64,000 nt of DNA from Pseudoduganella sp. (GTDB lineage Bacteria > Pseudomonadota > Gammaproteobacteria > Burkholderiales > Burkholderiaceae_D), in the NCBI GenBank assembly GCA_021323265.1, contig JAJTCO010000001.1, positions 124,001-188,000 of the forward strand, written 5' to 3'. The notes under the pieces are model-generated. The model saw only the letters and a program-made list of their open reading frames with translations, was not told where the DNA came from and made no database searches. Both the position numbers and the translations under genes were made by a program. Shown here piece by piece: positions 16,925 through 25,532 of this stretch (position 1 is the stretch's first letter; every line of letters starts with the position of its first letter).

Positions 16925-19008
16925 CACTTCAGCTGTTTCAGGAGGAAGGCGTAGGTTAGGGCCCACATCTGCGCCTGCTGGTCGTTGTTGGCGGCGCCGG
17001 CGTGGCCGCCTTCCATGTTTTCCCAATACAACACGTCGTGGCCTTGTTCCTTCATCTTTGCCACCATCTTGCGGGCGTGGCCGGGATGCACGCGGTCGTC
17101 GCGCGTGGAGGTGGTAAACAGGACGCGCGGGTAGTGCTTGTCCTTGAAGACGTTCTGGTACGGCGAGTATTTGCCGAGGTAGGCCCACTGCTTGGGGTCG
17201 TCCGGATCGCCGTATTCGCCCATCCAGGAGGCGCCGGCCAGCAGCTTGCTGTAGCGCTGCATGTCCAGCAGCGGTACCTGGCACACGACTGCGTTGAACA
17301 GGTCGGGGCGCTGGGTCAGCGCGGCGCCCACCAGCAGGCCGCCATTGCTGCCGCCCATGATGCCGAGGTGGCGCGGGCTGGTGATCTTGCGCTTGATGAC
17401 GTCCTGGGCCACGGCAATGAAGTCGTCGAAGGCGCGCTGGCGGTTTTCCTTCAGGGCCGCCTGGTGCCAGCGCGGGCCGAATTCGCCGCCGCCGCGGATG
17501 TTGGCCAGCACGTAGATGCCGCCTTGCTTGAGCCACGCTTCGCCGGTGGTGCCGCTATAGAAGGGCTTCATCGACACTTCGAAGCCGCCGTAGCCGTACA
17601 GGACGGTGGGGTTCTTGCCGTTGGGCTTGGCCTTTCTGTGCATCAGGACGAAGTAGGGCACCAGGGTGCCGTCCTTCGACGTGGCCATGTGCTGCTGCAC
17701 GGTGTAGGGCTTGGCGTCGAAGTAGGCGGGCAGCGCCTTGAGCGCGCTGCGCTGATCGCTGCCGGCATTGGCCAGGTACATCGTGGTCGGGTTCAGGAAG
17801 TCCGTCACCGTCAGGAAGTACTGGTCCGATTCGATGGGGTCCAGCGCCTGCACGGCCAGGGTGCCGAAGGCGGGCGCGTTGATGTCGCGCCGCTGCCAGG
17901 CCCCGTCCACGTGGCGCAGTTCGACCAGGCGGTTCTTGACGTTGTCGAGTACATTTAGCAGCAGGGCGGAGCGGGTGGCGCTGACGCCGTCGAGCGAACT
18001 GGCGGGCGTCGGGGTGAACAGGACGTCGAATTGGCGTCCGCCCGCCATGAAGCGCTTGAAATCGGTGGCCAGCAGGGAGCCCTGCTTGTAGGTGGTGCCG
18101 TTGACGCTCCAGTCCGAGCGCAAGTCGATCACGAGCTGGTCGCGCACGGTGTAGGCGTTGGCGTCGTCGGGCTTGTCGACCTTGGCCAGGCCGTCGCCCG
18201 TGCGCACGAACAGCTCGCTGGCGTAGAAGCCGATCTGGCGCGTGATGAACTGGTAGCTGTGGCCGGGGGTGAAGTCCTTGTAGGCGCCCACGCCCAGGTC
18301 GTCGTTCTTCGCTTCGTACAGGGTGGCGGCGGCGGACAGCGGGGTGCCGCGCTTCCATTCCTTGACGATGCGCGGGTAGCCGGAGGTGGTCATGCTGCCG
18401 GCGCCAAAGTCGGTGGAGACAAAGATGGTGTCGGCGTCGATCCAGCCAATGTCGCTCTTCGCTTCGGCCAGGTTGAAGCCGTCGGCGACGAAGGCGCGCC
18501 GGGCGACGTCGAATTCGCGCACCACGTGCGCGTCGCCGCCGCCGCGCGAGAGCTGCACCAGGCACTTCTCGCCCTGCGGGTACAGGCACGAAACCCCGTG
18601 CCACACCCAGTTTTCGTTTTCCTCGGCGGCGAGCTTGTCGATGTCGAGCACCGTTTCCCATTGCGGTTCGGGTCTCTGGTACTGCTCGAGCGTGGTGCGG
18701 CGCCAGATGCCGCGCGTGTGCTGGGCGTCGCGCCAGAAGTTGTAGTAGTACTCGCCGTGCTTGGTGACGTAGGGAATGCGTTCCTTGGAGTTGAGGATGG
18801 TCTTCAGGCGCGCGTGGATGCCGGGGTAGTCGGCCTGGGCTTGCAGCTCCTTGAGCGCGACGGCATTTTGTTCCTTGACCCAGGACAGGGCCTGTTCGCC
18901 GCCCACGTCCTCCAGCCAGAGATACGGGTCGGGCTTTTGCGCGTACGCGCCACCCACTGCCGCCAGCCCGAGCACGACGCCGGATGCCATTTTTCGATAC
19001 GCGCGCAT
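16924..19008 (-). CDS. Prolyl oligopeptidase family (S9) serine peptidase, exported
   Basis: A 694-residue periplasmic peptidase. The signal peptide covers about residues 1-23 (cleaved near AYA-Q). A beta-propeller of roughly 370 residues precedes the alpha/beta-hydrolase domain. The catalytic serine lies in GGSNGG (near 545), the aspartate in TSTRDDRVHP and the histidine in GGHAGA. WLEDVGGEQALSWVKEQN near the mature N terminus is typical of S9A enzymes. The family cleaves short peptides after proline or related residues. The ATG at 19008 is preferred over the GTG two codons upstream because AGAGGAG is then at normal spacing. It appears monocistronic, with a long terminator hairpin immediately downstream. 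Confidence 0.9.
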   Translation of the reverse strand: MRAYRKMASGVVLGLAAVGGAYAQKPDPYLWLEDVGGEQALSWVKEQNAVALKELQAQADYPGIHARLKTILNSKERIPYVTKHGEYYYNFWRDAQHTRGIWRRTTLEQYQRPEPQWETVLDIDKLAAEENENWVWHGVSCLYPQGEKCLVQLSRGGGDAHVVREFDVARRAFVADGFNLAEAKSDIGWIDADTIFVSTDFGAGSMTTSGYPRIVKEWKRGTPLSAAATLYEAKNDDLGVGAYKDFTPGHSYQFITRQIGFYASELFVRTGDGLAKVDKPDDANAYTVRDQLVIDLRSDWSVNGTTYKQGSLLATDFKRFMAGGRQFDVLFTPTPASSLDGVSATRSALLLNVLDNVKNRLVELRHVDGAWQRRDINAPAFGTLAVQALDPIESDQYFLTVTDFLNPTTMYLANAGSDQRSALKALPAYFDAKPYTVQQHMATSKDGTLVPYFVLMHRKAKPNGKNPTVLYGYGGFEVSMKPFYSGTTGEAWLKQGGIYVLANIRGGGEFGPRWHQAALKENRQRAFDDFIAVAQDVIKRKITSPRHLGIMGGSNGGLLVGAALTQRPDLFNAVVCQVPLLDMQRYSKLLAGASWMGEYGDPDDPKQWAYLGKYSPYQNVFKDKHYPRVLFTTSTRDDRVHPGHARKMVAKMKEQGHDVLYWENMEGGHAGAANNDQQAQMWALTYAFLLKQLK

Positions 19009-19044
19009 TCCCACTCCTCTTCAATAGAATGCGCTTAATCTACA

Positions 19045-19920
19045 CTAAAGCTGGCGGGCCTCAAAGGTGTTGCACTGGGCGATCTCGCCCGATTCGATGC
19101 CGCGCGTGAACCAGCGCACGCGCTGCGCGGAACTGCCGTGGGTGAAGGAGTCGGGCACCACGTCGCCGCCGGACTGGCGCTGCAGGGCATCGTCGCCGAT
19201 GGCGGTGGCGGCGGCCAGCGCCGCTTGCACGTCGCCTTGTTCGATGATGTTGCGGGCGCGATTGGCATGGTGGGCCCACACGCCGGCGAAGCAGTCGGCC
19301 TGCAATTCAAGCCGCACCGATAGGGCGTTGGCCTGGCGCTCGGAGGCGTTGCGCTTGGCGTTGTGGACTTTGGTGCTCAGGCCCATCAGGTTCTGCACGT
19401 GGTGGCCGACTTCGTGCGCCACCACATATGCTTGCGCGAATTCGCCGGGCGCCTTGAAGCGGCTTTCCATCAGGCGGAAGAAGTCGAGGTCGATGTAGAT
19501 GTCCTGGTCGCCGGGACAGTAGAACGGGCCGGTGGCGGACACGCCCTGGCCGCAGGCGGTGGCGATGCTCCCATTGAAGACCTTCAGCTTGGGCATCTGG
19601 TAGGTGCCGCCGTTGCGGCGGAACAGTTCCGTCCACACGTCTTCCGTGTCGGCCAGCACCACCTTCATGAGTTTGTATTCGCGGTCGTTGCCTTCCGGGC
19701 CCGGCCGCGATTGTTCCTGCTCGCTTACCTGGACGGGACCGCCGCCGCTGAGCAAGCCGAGGATGGTGAGCGGGTTGATGCCCAGTGCCCAGCCGCCAAT
19801 CAGCGCGATGACGATGGTGCCGATGCCGATCGAGCGCCCGCCGAATCCGAAGCCGCCCCCGCCGCCACTGCCGCGATGGTCTTCGACGTTGTCGCTTTCG
19901 CGGTTACCTTCCCAGCGCAT
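19045..19920 (-). CDS. ypfJ: Neutral zinc metallopeptidase (YpfJ family)
   Basis: A 291-residue membrane-anchored protein of the putative neutral zinc metallopeptidase family (PF04228). A glycine-rich N-terminal stretch is followed by one transmembrane helix (about residues 31-53). The zinc motif is HEVGHHVQN near residue 170. LQADCFAGVWAHHA further on holds the third ligand region. The ATG at 19920 is chosen because AAGGAG precedes it; longer frames upstream lack one. The cellular substrate of this widespread family is not established. It is divergent from the next gene, with 73 bases between them. Confidence 0.85.
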   Translation of the reverse strand: MRWEGNRESDNVEDHRGSGGGGGFGFGGRSIGIGTIVIALIGGWALGINPLTILGLLSGGGPVQVSEQEQSRPGPEGNDREYKLMKVVLADTEDVWTELFRRNGGTYQMPKLKVFNGSIATACGQGVSATGPFYCPGDQDIYIDLDFFRLMESRFKAPGEFAQAYVVAHEVGHHVQNLMGLSTKVHNAKRNASERQANALSVRLELQADCFAGVWAHHANRARNIIEQGDVQAALAAATAIGDDALQRQSGGDVVPDSFTHGSSAQRVRWFTRGIESGEIAQCNTFEARQL

Positions 19921-19993
19921 CGTGTTCACTCCTTGTTGGTTTTCGCCAGTGTAACCCATTGGTGTGCGCGGCCGGCGCACGTACAATGCGCCC

Positions 19994-20671
19994 ATGAAAA
20001 AACCTGGCAAGGCATTCTTCCTGGCGCTGGCCGCCATCCTCGCTGTCGCGCTGGCGGCGGGCGCCGCGTGGCGCCACCGTTTGCCGGCGCGGCCCGCCGT
20101 TCCGTGCGCACAGCAGCAGCCGGCGCAGTTCAGTGCCGCCTGCCTGGCGCAGGCCCAGGCAGGCGCCGCGCGCGGCGAACGGGCGGCGATGGGGGCGCTG
20201 GCCGCCTACTTCGACCCGCGCGAACCGGCACAGGCGCGGCGCTGGACGCTGGGCGCGGCCCGGCTGGGCGAGCCGGGCGCCATCGCCCGCGTGCTGGCCG
20301 CTTGCGGCGCGGGCAAGCCCTACACGGAGGCCGAGGCGCAGGCGCTGCTGCCGCTGGCGCCGGCGCTGGACGCGCTGCATTTCCGTCTTGGCGGGTCCTG
20401 CGCGGCGCCCGACATGGCGGCGGCGCGCGCCCTGAAGGCGGCTGATGTGCTGGCGGCGCCGGATGGCGCGGCCCTGTGCAAGGTGGCCGTGCGTTACGGC
20501 GCGTTGCGCCTCTCGCGCGCCGGCGCGCAGCTTGACGCCCAGGCTGCCCAGCAATTGCTCGCCGAGTGCGAGCGCCGCACCCAGGTGGCGCCGGCCGCGC
20601 GCCAGGAGGCCGCGTCCGTGCGGCAGATGCTGGCGCGCGAGATCCGGCCCGTGCACATCAGCGTTGATTGA
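19994..20671 (+). CDS. Exported or membrane-anchored protein of unknown function, Sel1-like helical repeats
   Basis: A 225-residue protein with an N-terminal hydrophobic segment (about residues 7-25), either a signal peptide or an anchor. The rest is alanine-rich and helical. Segments such as RGERAAMGALAAYF and ARLGEPGAIARVLAACG resemble Sel1/TPR-type repeats, but I cannot assign a family. Four cysteines remain in the exported part. Its last 14 bases overlap the convergent phosphoesterase gene. A protein-interaction role is only a guess. Confidence 0.6.
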   Translation: MKKPGKAFFLALAAILAVALAAGAAWRHRLPARPAVPCAQQQPAQFSAACLAQAQAGAARGERAAMGALAAYFDPREPAQARRWTLGAARLGEPGAIARVLAACGAGKPYTEAEAQALLPLAPALDALHFRLGGSCAAPDMAAARALKAADVLAAPDGAALCKVAVRYGALRLSRAGAQLDAQAAQQLLAECERRTQVAPAARQEAASVRQMLAREIRPVHISVD

Positions 20672-22289
20672 CCCACACCGGCGCCGACCATAACTGCCGC
20701 CCGTCGTCCTGGATGATGCGCGCGTAATAGAAGTGCGCGCCGGGCGCCGGCATGAAGCGGTGCCGCAGGCCCTGCACCCCAGGCAGCGCGCGCACCGCGC
20801 CGCGCCGGCCCGGTATGCCTTCCATGAGGTCGAGCTTGGCGATGCCGCGCCCGCTGCCGCTGGCAAAGTGCACCTGCAGGGTCAACGCGCCGCTGTTGTC
20901 GGCCTGGCCGCCCATCAGGGTGTCGTTGGCCGTGAGCGCGATGGCGCTGAGCTTGTCCATCGAGGCGAAGACGCGGCGCGCGCGGATGGCCGCCAGCAGG
21001 GTTGCCGGCGTGCGCGCCGCGCCGCGCGGCAGCAGGATGCCGGTGCGGTTGCCGTAGGCCGCGCCCCAGTTGGCGCAGTGGTTGTCCTGGTTGCTGCTGA
21101 AGGCCAGGCGGTAGCCCGCTTCGAGCAGGCGGTTGCAGGCCTCCTCATGGAAGTTGTGGCGCGTTTCGCCTTCGTCGATGCGGGCGGAAAACGCATTGCT
21201 GTTCATGATTTCGCACAGGGCCATGGCGGCGCCCGCGTCCGCGCTGTACGCCATGGGCTGACCGCCGATGGGAAACTGGGTCAGGCGCGGGTGGTTGAAC
21301 TGGCCCAGCCAGCCCTGTTCCTTCATCAGCGTGTACAGGGCGGCATAGTCGTTGCGCGGCGTGACGACGTCGGCAAACGGCTGGCCGTCGGCGCTGCGCT
21401 CCCAGCCCAGCAGGGCGGGGCTGTCCAGGATGTTCAGGTGCCCGCCGCCGCTGATCACGCCCCATTCCTGGCCGTACAGGGCAACAAAGCCGGGGTGGGC
21501 GGCGTTGTAGTCGCTGGCGCTGTCCAGGCCCAGGCGGTAGCGCTGGCGCGCGGCCAGCGGGTCGGCGCCGGGATCGCTGCGGTCGCTGCCGTCGTACATG
21601 TGGTTGTGTTCGGACGTTAACAGGAAGTCCAGGCCATGCCGCTGGGCAAAGGCGAAGGCATCGGACGGGCCGAAGGGGGCGCGCAGCGGTTCCTGCGCGC
21701 CTTGGCACTGGGCAAGGTCGCCGCCGCCGTCGCTGTGGTTGGTCTGGCTGTGCAGGTTGCCGTACACAATGTCGTAGGGCAGATCACCGAGGCTGCGCGG
21801 GGCGGCGCCGCTGGCCGCGGCAGGGGCGGCGGCCAGCAGCGCCGGCCGGCCGATGGCGATGGGGCGGCGCTGGACGAGGCCGCCCGCTTGCAGGCGCAGC
21901 TCGTAGATGCCGCCCGGCAGCGCGGCGGCGGCGCGCCAGCGGACCTGGGCCTGGCCGTGGCCGCCGCGCAAGGCGTGGCGTCCGCGCCACTGGCGCAGCA
22001 GCCGGCCATCGGGCCGATGCAGGGCCAGTTGCCACCCGACGGCATGTCCCGCCCGCGCGCCCGGCAGCGAGAAGTGCAGGATGAAAGTGCGCATTTCCCC
22101 TGGCGCGGGTGGCGTGAAAGCCGCTTCCAGCATGGCGTCGAATTCGCGGTGTTCGCGCGTGGGCGCGGGCGCCGCGGGCGCTGCGGCGGCGCTGGCCGGG
22201 ATGGCGGCGCCTGCGGCAAATCCATGCACGCAGGCTATGAGAACCCGGCACATCCGGGATGCCGGTAAGATGTGGAATCCGTTGTCCAT
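20658..22289 (-). CDS. PHP-domain metallohydrolase, CehA/McbA-like, exported
   Basis: A 543-residue protein with an N-terminal signal peptide (about residues 10-35) and a beta-rich domain before the catalytic part. The PHP-type metal motifs are visible: YGNLHSQTNHSDG (about 173-185, HxH plus Asp), TSEHNHMYDG and QFNHPRLTQ. These coordinate a divalent metal cluster that hydrolyses phosphoesters or similar bonds in the CehA/McbA group. A C-terminal beta domain follows. The substrate is unknown. The 3' end overlaps the neighbouring convergent gene by 14 bases, leaving no room for a terminator. The start lies 81 bases from the divergent hybrid kinase gene. Confidence 0.75.
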   Translation of the reverse strand: MDNGFHILPASRMCRVLIACVHGFAAGAAIPASAAAAPAAPAPTREHREFDAMLEAAFTPPAPGEMRTFILHFSLPGARAGHAVGWQLALHRPDGRLLRQWRGRHALRGGHGQAQVRWRAAAALPGGIYELRLQAGGLVQRRPIAIGRPALLAAAPAAASGAAPRSLGDLPYDIVYGNLHSQTNHSDGGGDLAQCQGAQEPLRAPFGPSDAFAFAQRHGLDFLLTSEHNHMYDGSDRSDPGADPLAARQRYRLGLDSASDYNAAHPGFVALYGQEWGVISGGGHLNILDSPALLGWERSADGQPFADVVTPRNDYAALYTLMKEQGWLGQFNHPRLTQFPIGGQPMAYSADAGAAMALCEIMNSNAFSARIDEGETRHNFHEEACNRLLEAGYRLAFSSNQDNHCANWGAAYGNRTGILLPRGAARTPATLLAAIRARRVFASMDKLSAIALTANDTLMGGQADNSGALTLQVHFASGSGRGIAKLDLMEGIPGRRGAVRALPGVQGLRHRFMPAPGAHFYYARIIQDDGRQLWSAPVWVNQR

Positions 22290-22370
22290 GGCTTGCCCTC
22301 CTGTCGTGCCTTAGACGAGGGTGCAATGAATTGGTTCCGTTCCGGGCTGCTTTAATAGTATGCTGCTTAA

Positions 22371-25300
22371 ATGCAAGACTTTTCTCAATGGATGAGGCGT
22401 AAATTGCGCGGCCTGGCGAGCGGGCGGGTCCTGCTGTGGCTGCTTGGACTGTCGCTGGCGGCTGCCGTCGGCGCCACCTTGTACGCCACGGCGGCCCATA
22501 CCGTGGAAGAGGAGGCGCAGCAGCGCTTCGACAACATGAACCGCGCCACCCAGTACAGCATTTCGGCGCGCGTGAAGTCGTATTCGGACGTGGTGCGCGG
22601 CCTGGTGGCACTGTTCCAGACGTCGGACCACGTCAGCCGGCTGCAGTTCCGCCAGTACGTGGCCGCGCTCGATATCGGCAAGCATTTCCCCGCCATCGAA
22701 GCGATCAACTTCGCGCCCAATGTGCCGCACGGGCAGCGCGACGCCTTCGTGGCGGCCGTGCGCGCCGATACCAGCCTGACGCCCGAGGGTTATCCGAAAT
22801 TTGCGATCAAGCCGCCCGGCACGCGCGAGCATTATTCACCGCTGACCTATCTGGAGCCGATGGGCGTGCTGATGGAGAAGTTCGGCGTCGACATCACGGC
22901 CAACCCGAATATCGACCGTGCCATGCAACTGTCGCGCGACACGGGGCAGATCAGCGCTTCCGGCCAGCCGGTGGTGGTCAAGCAGCCGGTGCCCCATATC
23001 GGCCTGGGGATGCGCCTGCCGGTGTACCGGCGCGGCATGCCCGTGCACGACGTGAGCAGCCGCCGCGCCGCCTTCCTCGGTTCGGTCGGCATCGGCTTTT
23101 CGGTGGCCAAGCTGATCCAGGGCGCCATCGACGAGATGGCCGACCGCGACGTGCACATGATCCTGTACGCGGACGCCTCGGTCGACCCGGAAAAGCGCAG
23201 CCTGATCATCGAGAAGGATGACCGCCTGCTGTTCAACGATAACGGGTCGATCGACAAGCCGGCCGCGTTGCCGGGCGACCACAGCGACTACTTCATTTCC
23301 GTGCTGCCCATCGATTTCAACGGCAGCCTGTGGAAAGCCCAGTTCTACGCGCGCAAGGATGCCATGATCGAGGGCCTGGACCGCTGGTTCCCCTTGATCG
23401 CGATGGTCACCGGCTTTGCCGGCACCTTGCTGATCTACGGCTATTCCTTCACCATGTATTCGCAGCGCCGCAACGCCGTGGAGCAGCGGCGCCTGCTGGA
23501 CAGCGTGCTTGACAACGTGGACGCCCATGTCTACATGAAGGACCAGGGCCGGCGCTATGTGTATGTCAACGCGAAGATGGCGGAGGTGATCGGCAGTCCG
23601 GTGGAAGAGATCATCGGCAAGCTCGACATCGAGGTGATGAACCACCGCGACGCGGACGAGGCCTGGCACGAGGACCGCGCCGTGCTGGCCGACGGCCAGA
23701 AGCGCTCGGGCGAGGCCAGCTACACCGACCGCCATGGCGTGGTGCACCACCTGTGGACGGTGAAGGCGCCGGTGCGGCTGGACAAGGACGTGTCGGTGGT
23801 GATCGCGCTGTCGACCGACGTCACCGAATTGCACATGCTGAAGGAGCAGGCGCGCGCGGCCAACCAGGCCAAGAGCGATTTCCTGTCGAATATGAGCCAC
23901 GAGATCCGCACGCCGATGAATTCCGTGATCGGCATGGCGCACCTGGCGCTGAAGGGTGCCACCAATCCGAAGCAGAAGGATTACCTGCAAAAGATCTACC
24001 ATTCGGGGCAGCACCTGCTGGGCATCATCAACGACATCCTGGACTTTTCCAAGATCGAAGCGGGCAAGCTCGACCTGGAAGTGCTGGACTTCGCCCTGGA
24101 ATCGCTGCTGAGCAATATTTCCAGCCAGCTCGGCGACGCGGCCAGCCGCAAGGGCCTGGAGCTGGTGTTCGAAATCTGGCCGGGCCTGTCGCACCAGTTG
24201 CGCGGCGATCCGCTGCGCCTGGAGCAGGTGCTGCTGAACTTCACCAGCAATGCCATCAAGTTCTCGGAGAATAACAAGATCTACATCCGCGCCCGGCCGG
24301 TCGAGGACCGCGACAACTACACCGTGGTGCGCTTCGAGGTACAGGACAACGGCATCGGCATGACGCCGGCCCAGGTATCGAGCCTGTTCCAGTCCTTCCA
24401 GCAGGGCGACACGTCCACCACGCGCAAGTACGGCGGCACGGGCCTGGGCCTGGTGATCAGCAAGCAGCTGGCCGAGCTGATGGGCGGCACCGTGGGCGTG
24501 GAGTCGGCGCCGGGCCACGGGTCGACGTTCTGGTTCACCGCCAAGCTGCAGAAGGGCACCCACCTGCTGCAGGCCACCGACAGCAACGCGCTGCAGCCGG
24601 ACATGCTGGCGCCGATCCACGGCGCCTCCATCCTGCTGGTGGAAGACAACATCTTCAGCCAGCAGGTGGGGCAGGAACTGCTGGAGGATGCCGGCGCCAC
24701 CGTGGTGGTGGCCAACAACGGCAAGGAAGCCATCGACCTCTTGTTGAAGGAGCATTTCGACTGCGTGCTGATGGACGTGCAGATGCCGGTGATGGACGGC
24801 TACGAGGCCACGCGCCTGATCCGCGCCCATCCGAAGCTGGCCGGCACCCTGATCATCGCTATGACCGCCAACGCGGGCCGCGAAGACCAGGCGCGCTGCC
24901 TGTCGGCCGGCATGGACGAATTCGTGACCAAGCCGATCGCGCCCAACCTGCTGTTCTCGGTGCTGTCGAAGTGGATGAGCCAGCGCGCGGCCGAAGGGCG
25001 TCCGCCGGCGGTGCGCAGCACCACCGCGACCGGGCTGCAGCCGGCGGCGCCGGTGCTGACGCTGGTGCCGGCGCCGGAGCCGCAGCATGAAGCGGGGCCG
25101 GCGGCCGAAGCGGAACTGTTCGACCTGCGCGCCCTGGCCCAGACTTTCGGCAACAAGCCGGAGAAGATGCGCAAGTACGCGAACATGTTCATCGATTCGG
25201 CGCAGGACGGCTTGCGCGAGGTGCAGGCCGCGCTCGATGCGGGTGACCTGGTGCGGCTGTCGGAACTGGGGCACCGCATCAAGTCCTCGGCGCGGGCGGT

Positions 25301-25460
25301 GGGGGCCATGAGCTTTGCCGACCTGTGCCTGGCGCTGGAAAAACTCACGCCGGCCGACGGCGTGGAGCGCGCCGCCGCCATCGTGGGCCAGATGCAGCCT
25401 TTGCTGGACCGCTTGCGCGAGCATATTGCGCAGGAGATGAACGCAAATATTCCGGGTTAG
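22371..25460 (+). CDS. CHASE-domain hybrid sensor histidine kinase with receiver and HPt domains
   Basis: A 1029-residue inner-membrane sensor. Transmembrane helix 1 is at about 19-41, a periplasmic CHASE-type domain at about 60-290 and helix 2 at about 340-362. A PAS domain (375-490), HisKA with H510 (MSHEIRTPMN), HATPase (NFTSNAIKFS, DNGIGM, GTGLGL; about 615-730) and a receiver domain (aspartate in LMDVQMPVMDG) follow. A C-terminal HPt domain has its histidine in ELGHRIKSSARAVG. All key residues are present, so a complete His-Asp-His relay is encoded in one chain. No dedicated response regulator is adjacent. CHASE domains sense small extracellular ligands; the ligand is unknown. It is divergent from the PHP-domain gene. 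Confidence 0.9.
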   Translation: MQDFSQWMRRKLRGLASGRVLLWLLGLSLAAAVGATLYATAAHTVEEEAQQRFDNMNRATQYSISARVKSYSDVVRGLVALFQTSDHVSRLQFRQYVAALDIGKHFPAIEAINFAPNVPHGQRDAFVAAVRADTSLTPEGYPKFAIKPPGTREHYSPLTYLEPMGVLMEKFGVDITANPNIDRAMQLSRDTGQISASGQPVVVKQPVPHIGLGMRLPVYRRGMPVHDVSSRRAAFLGSVGIGFSVAKLIQGAIDEMADRDVHMILYADASVDPEKRSLIIEKDDRLLFNDNGSIDKPAALPGDHSDYFISVLPIDFNGSLWKAQFYARKDAMIEGLDRWFPLIAMVTGFAGTLLIYGYSFTMYSQRRNAVEQRRLLDSVLDNVDAHVYMKDQGRRYVYVNAKMAEVIGSPVEEIIGKLDIEVMNHRDADEAWHEDRAVLADGQKRSGEASYTDRHGVVHHLWTVKAPVRLDKDVSVVIALSTDVTELHMLKEQARAANQAKSDFLSNMSHEIRTPMNSVIGMAHLALKGATNPKQKDYLQKIYHSGQHLLGIINDILDFSKIEAGKLDLEVLDFALESLLSNISSQLGDAASRKGLELVFEIWPGLSHQLRGDPLRLEQVLLNFTSNAIKFSENNKIYIRARPVEDRDNYTVVRFEVQDNGIGMTPAQVSSLFQSFQQGDTSTTRKYGGTGLGLVISKQLAELMGGTVGVESAPGHGSTFWFTAKLQKGTHLLQATDSNALQPDMLAPIHGASILLVEDNIFSQQVGQELLEDAGATVVVANNGKEAIDLLLKEHFDCVLMDVQMPVMDGYEATRLIRAHPKLAGTLIIAMTANAGREDQARCLSAGMDEFVTKPIAPNLLFSVLSKWMSQRAAEGRPPAVRSTTATGLQPAAPVLTLVPAPEPQHEAGPAAEAELFDLRALAQTFGNKPEKMRKYANMFIDSAQDGLREVQAALDAGDLVRLSELGHRIKSSARAVGAMSFADLCLALEKLTPADGVERAAAIVGQMQPLLDRLREHIAQEMNANIPG

Positions 25461-25532
25461 GCGGCGCAGAACCTTCCCGCCAGGGGGCAAGTGCGGCGAT
25501 AATGGCAATCCTCGCACTATCGCTGTTTTTTC

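Noticed and set aside
25496..25523. Possible terminator (GCGATA...TATCGC followed by a T-run) before recC
   Set aside because: The stem is only six pairs with a 16-base loop, and the T-run touches the recC start codon. It is too weak to claim.
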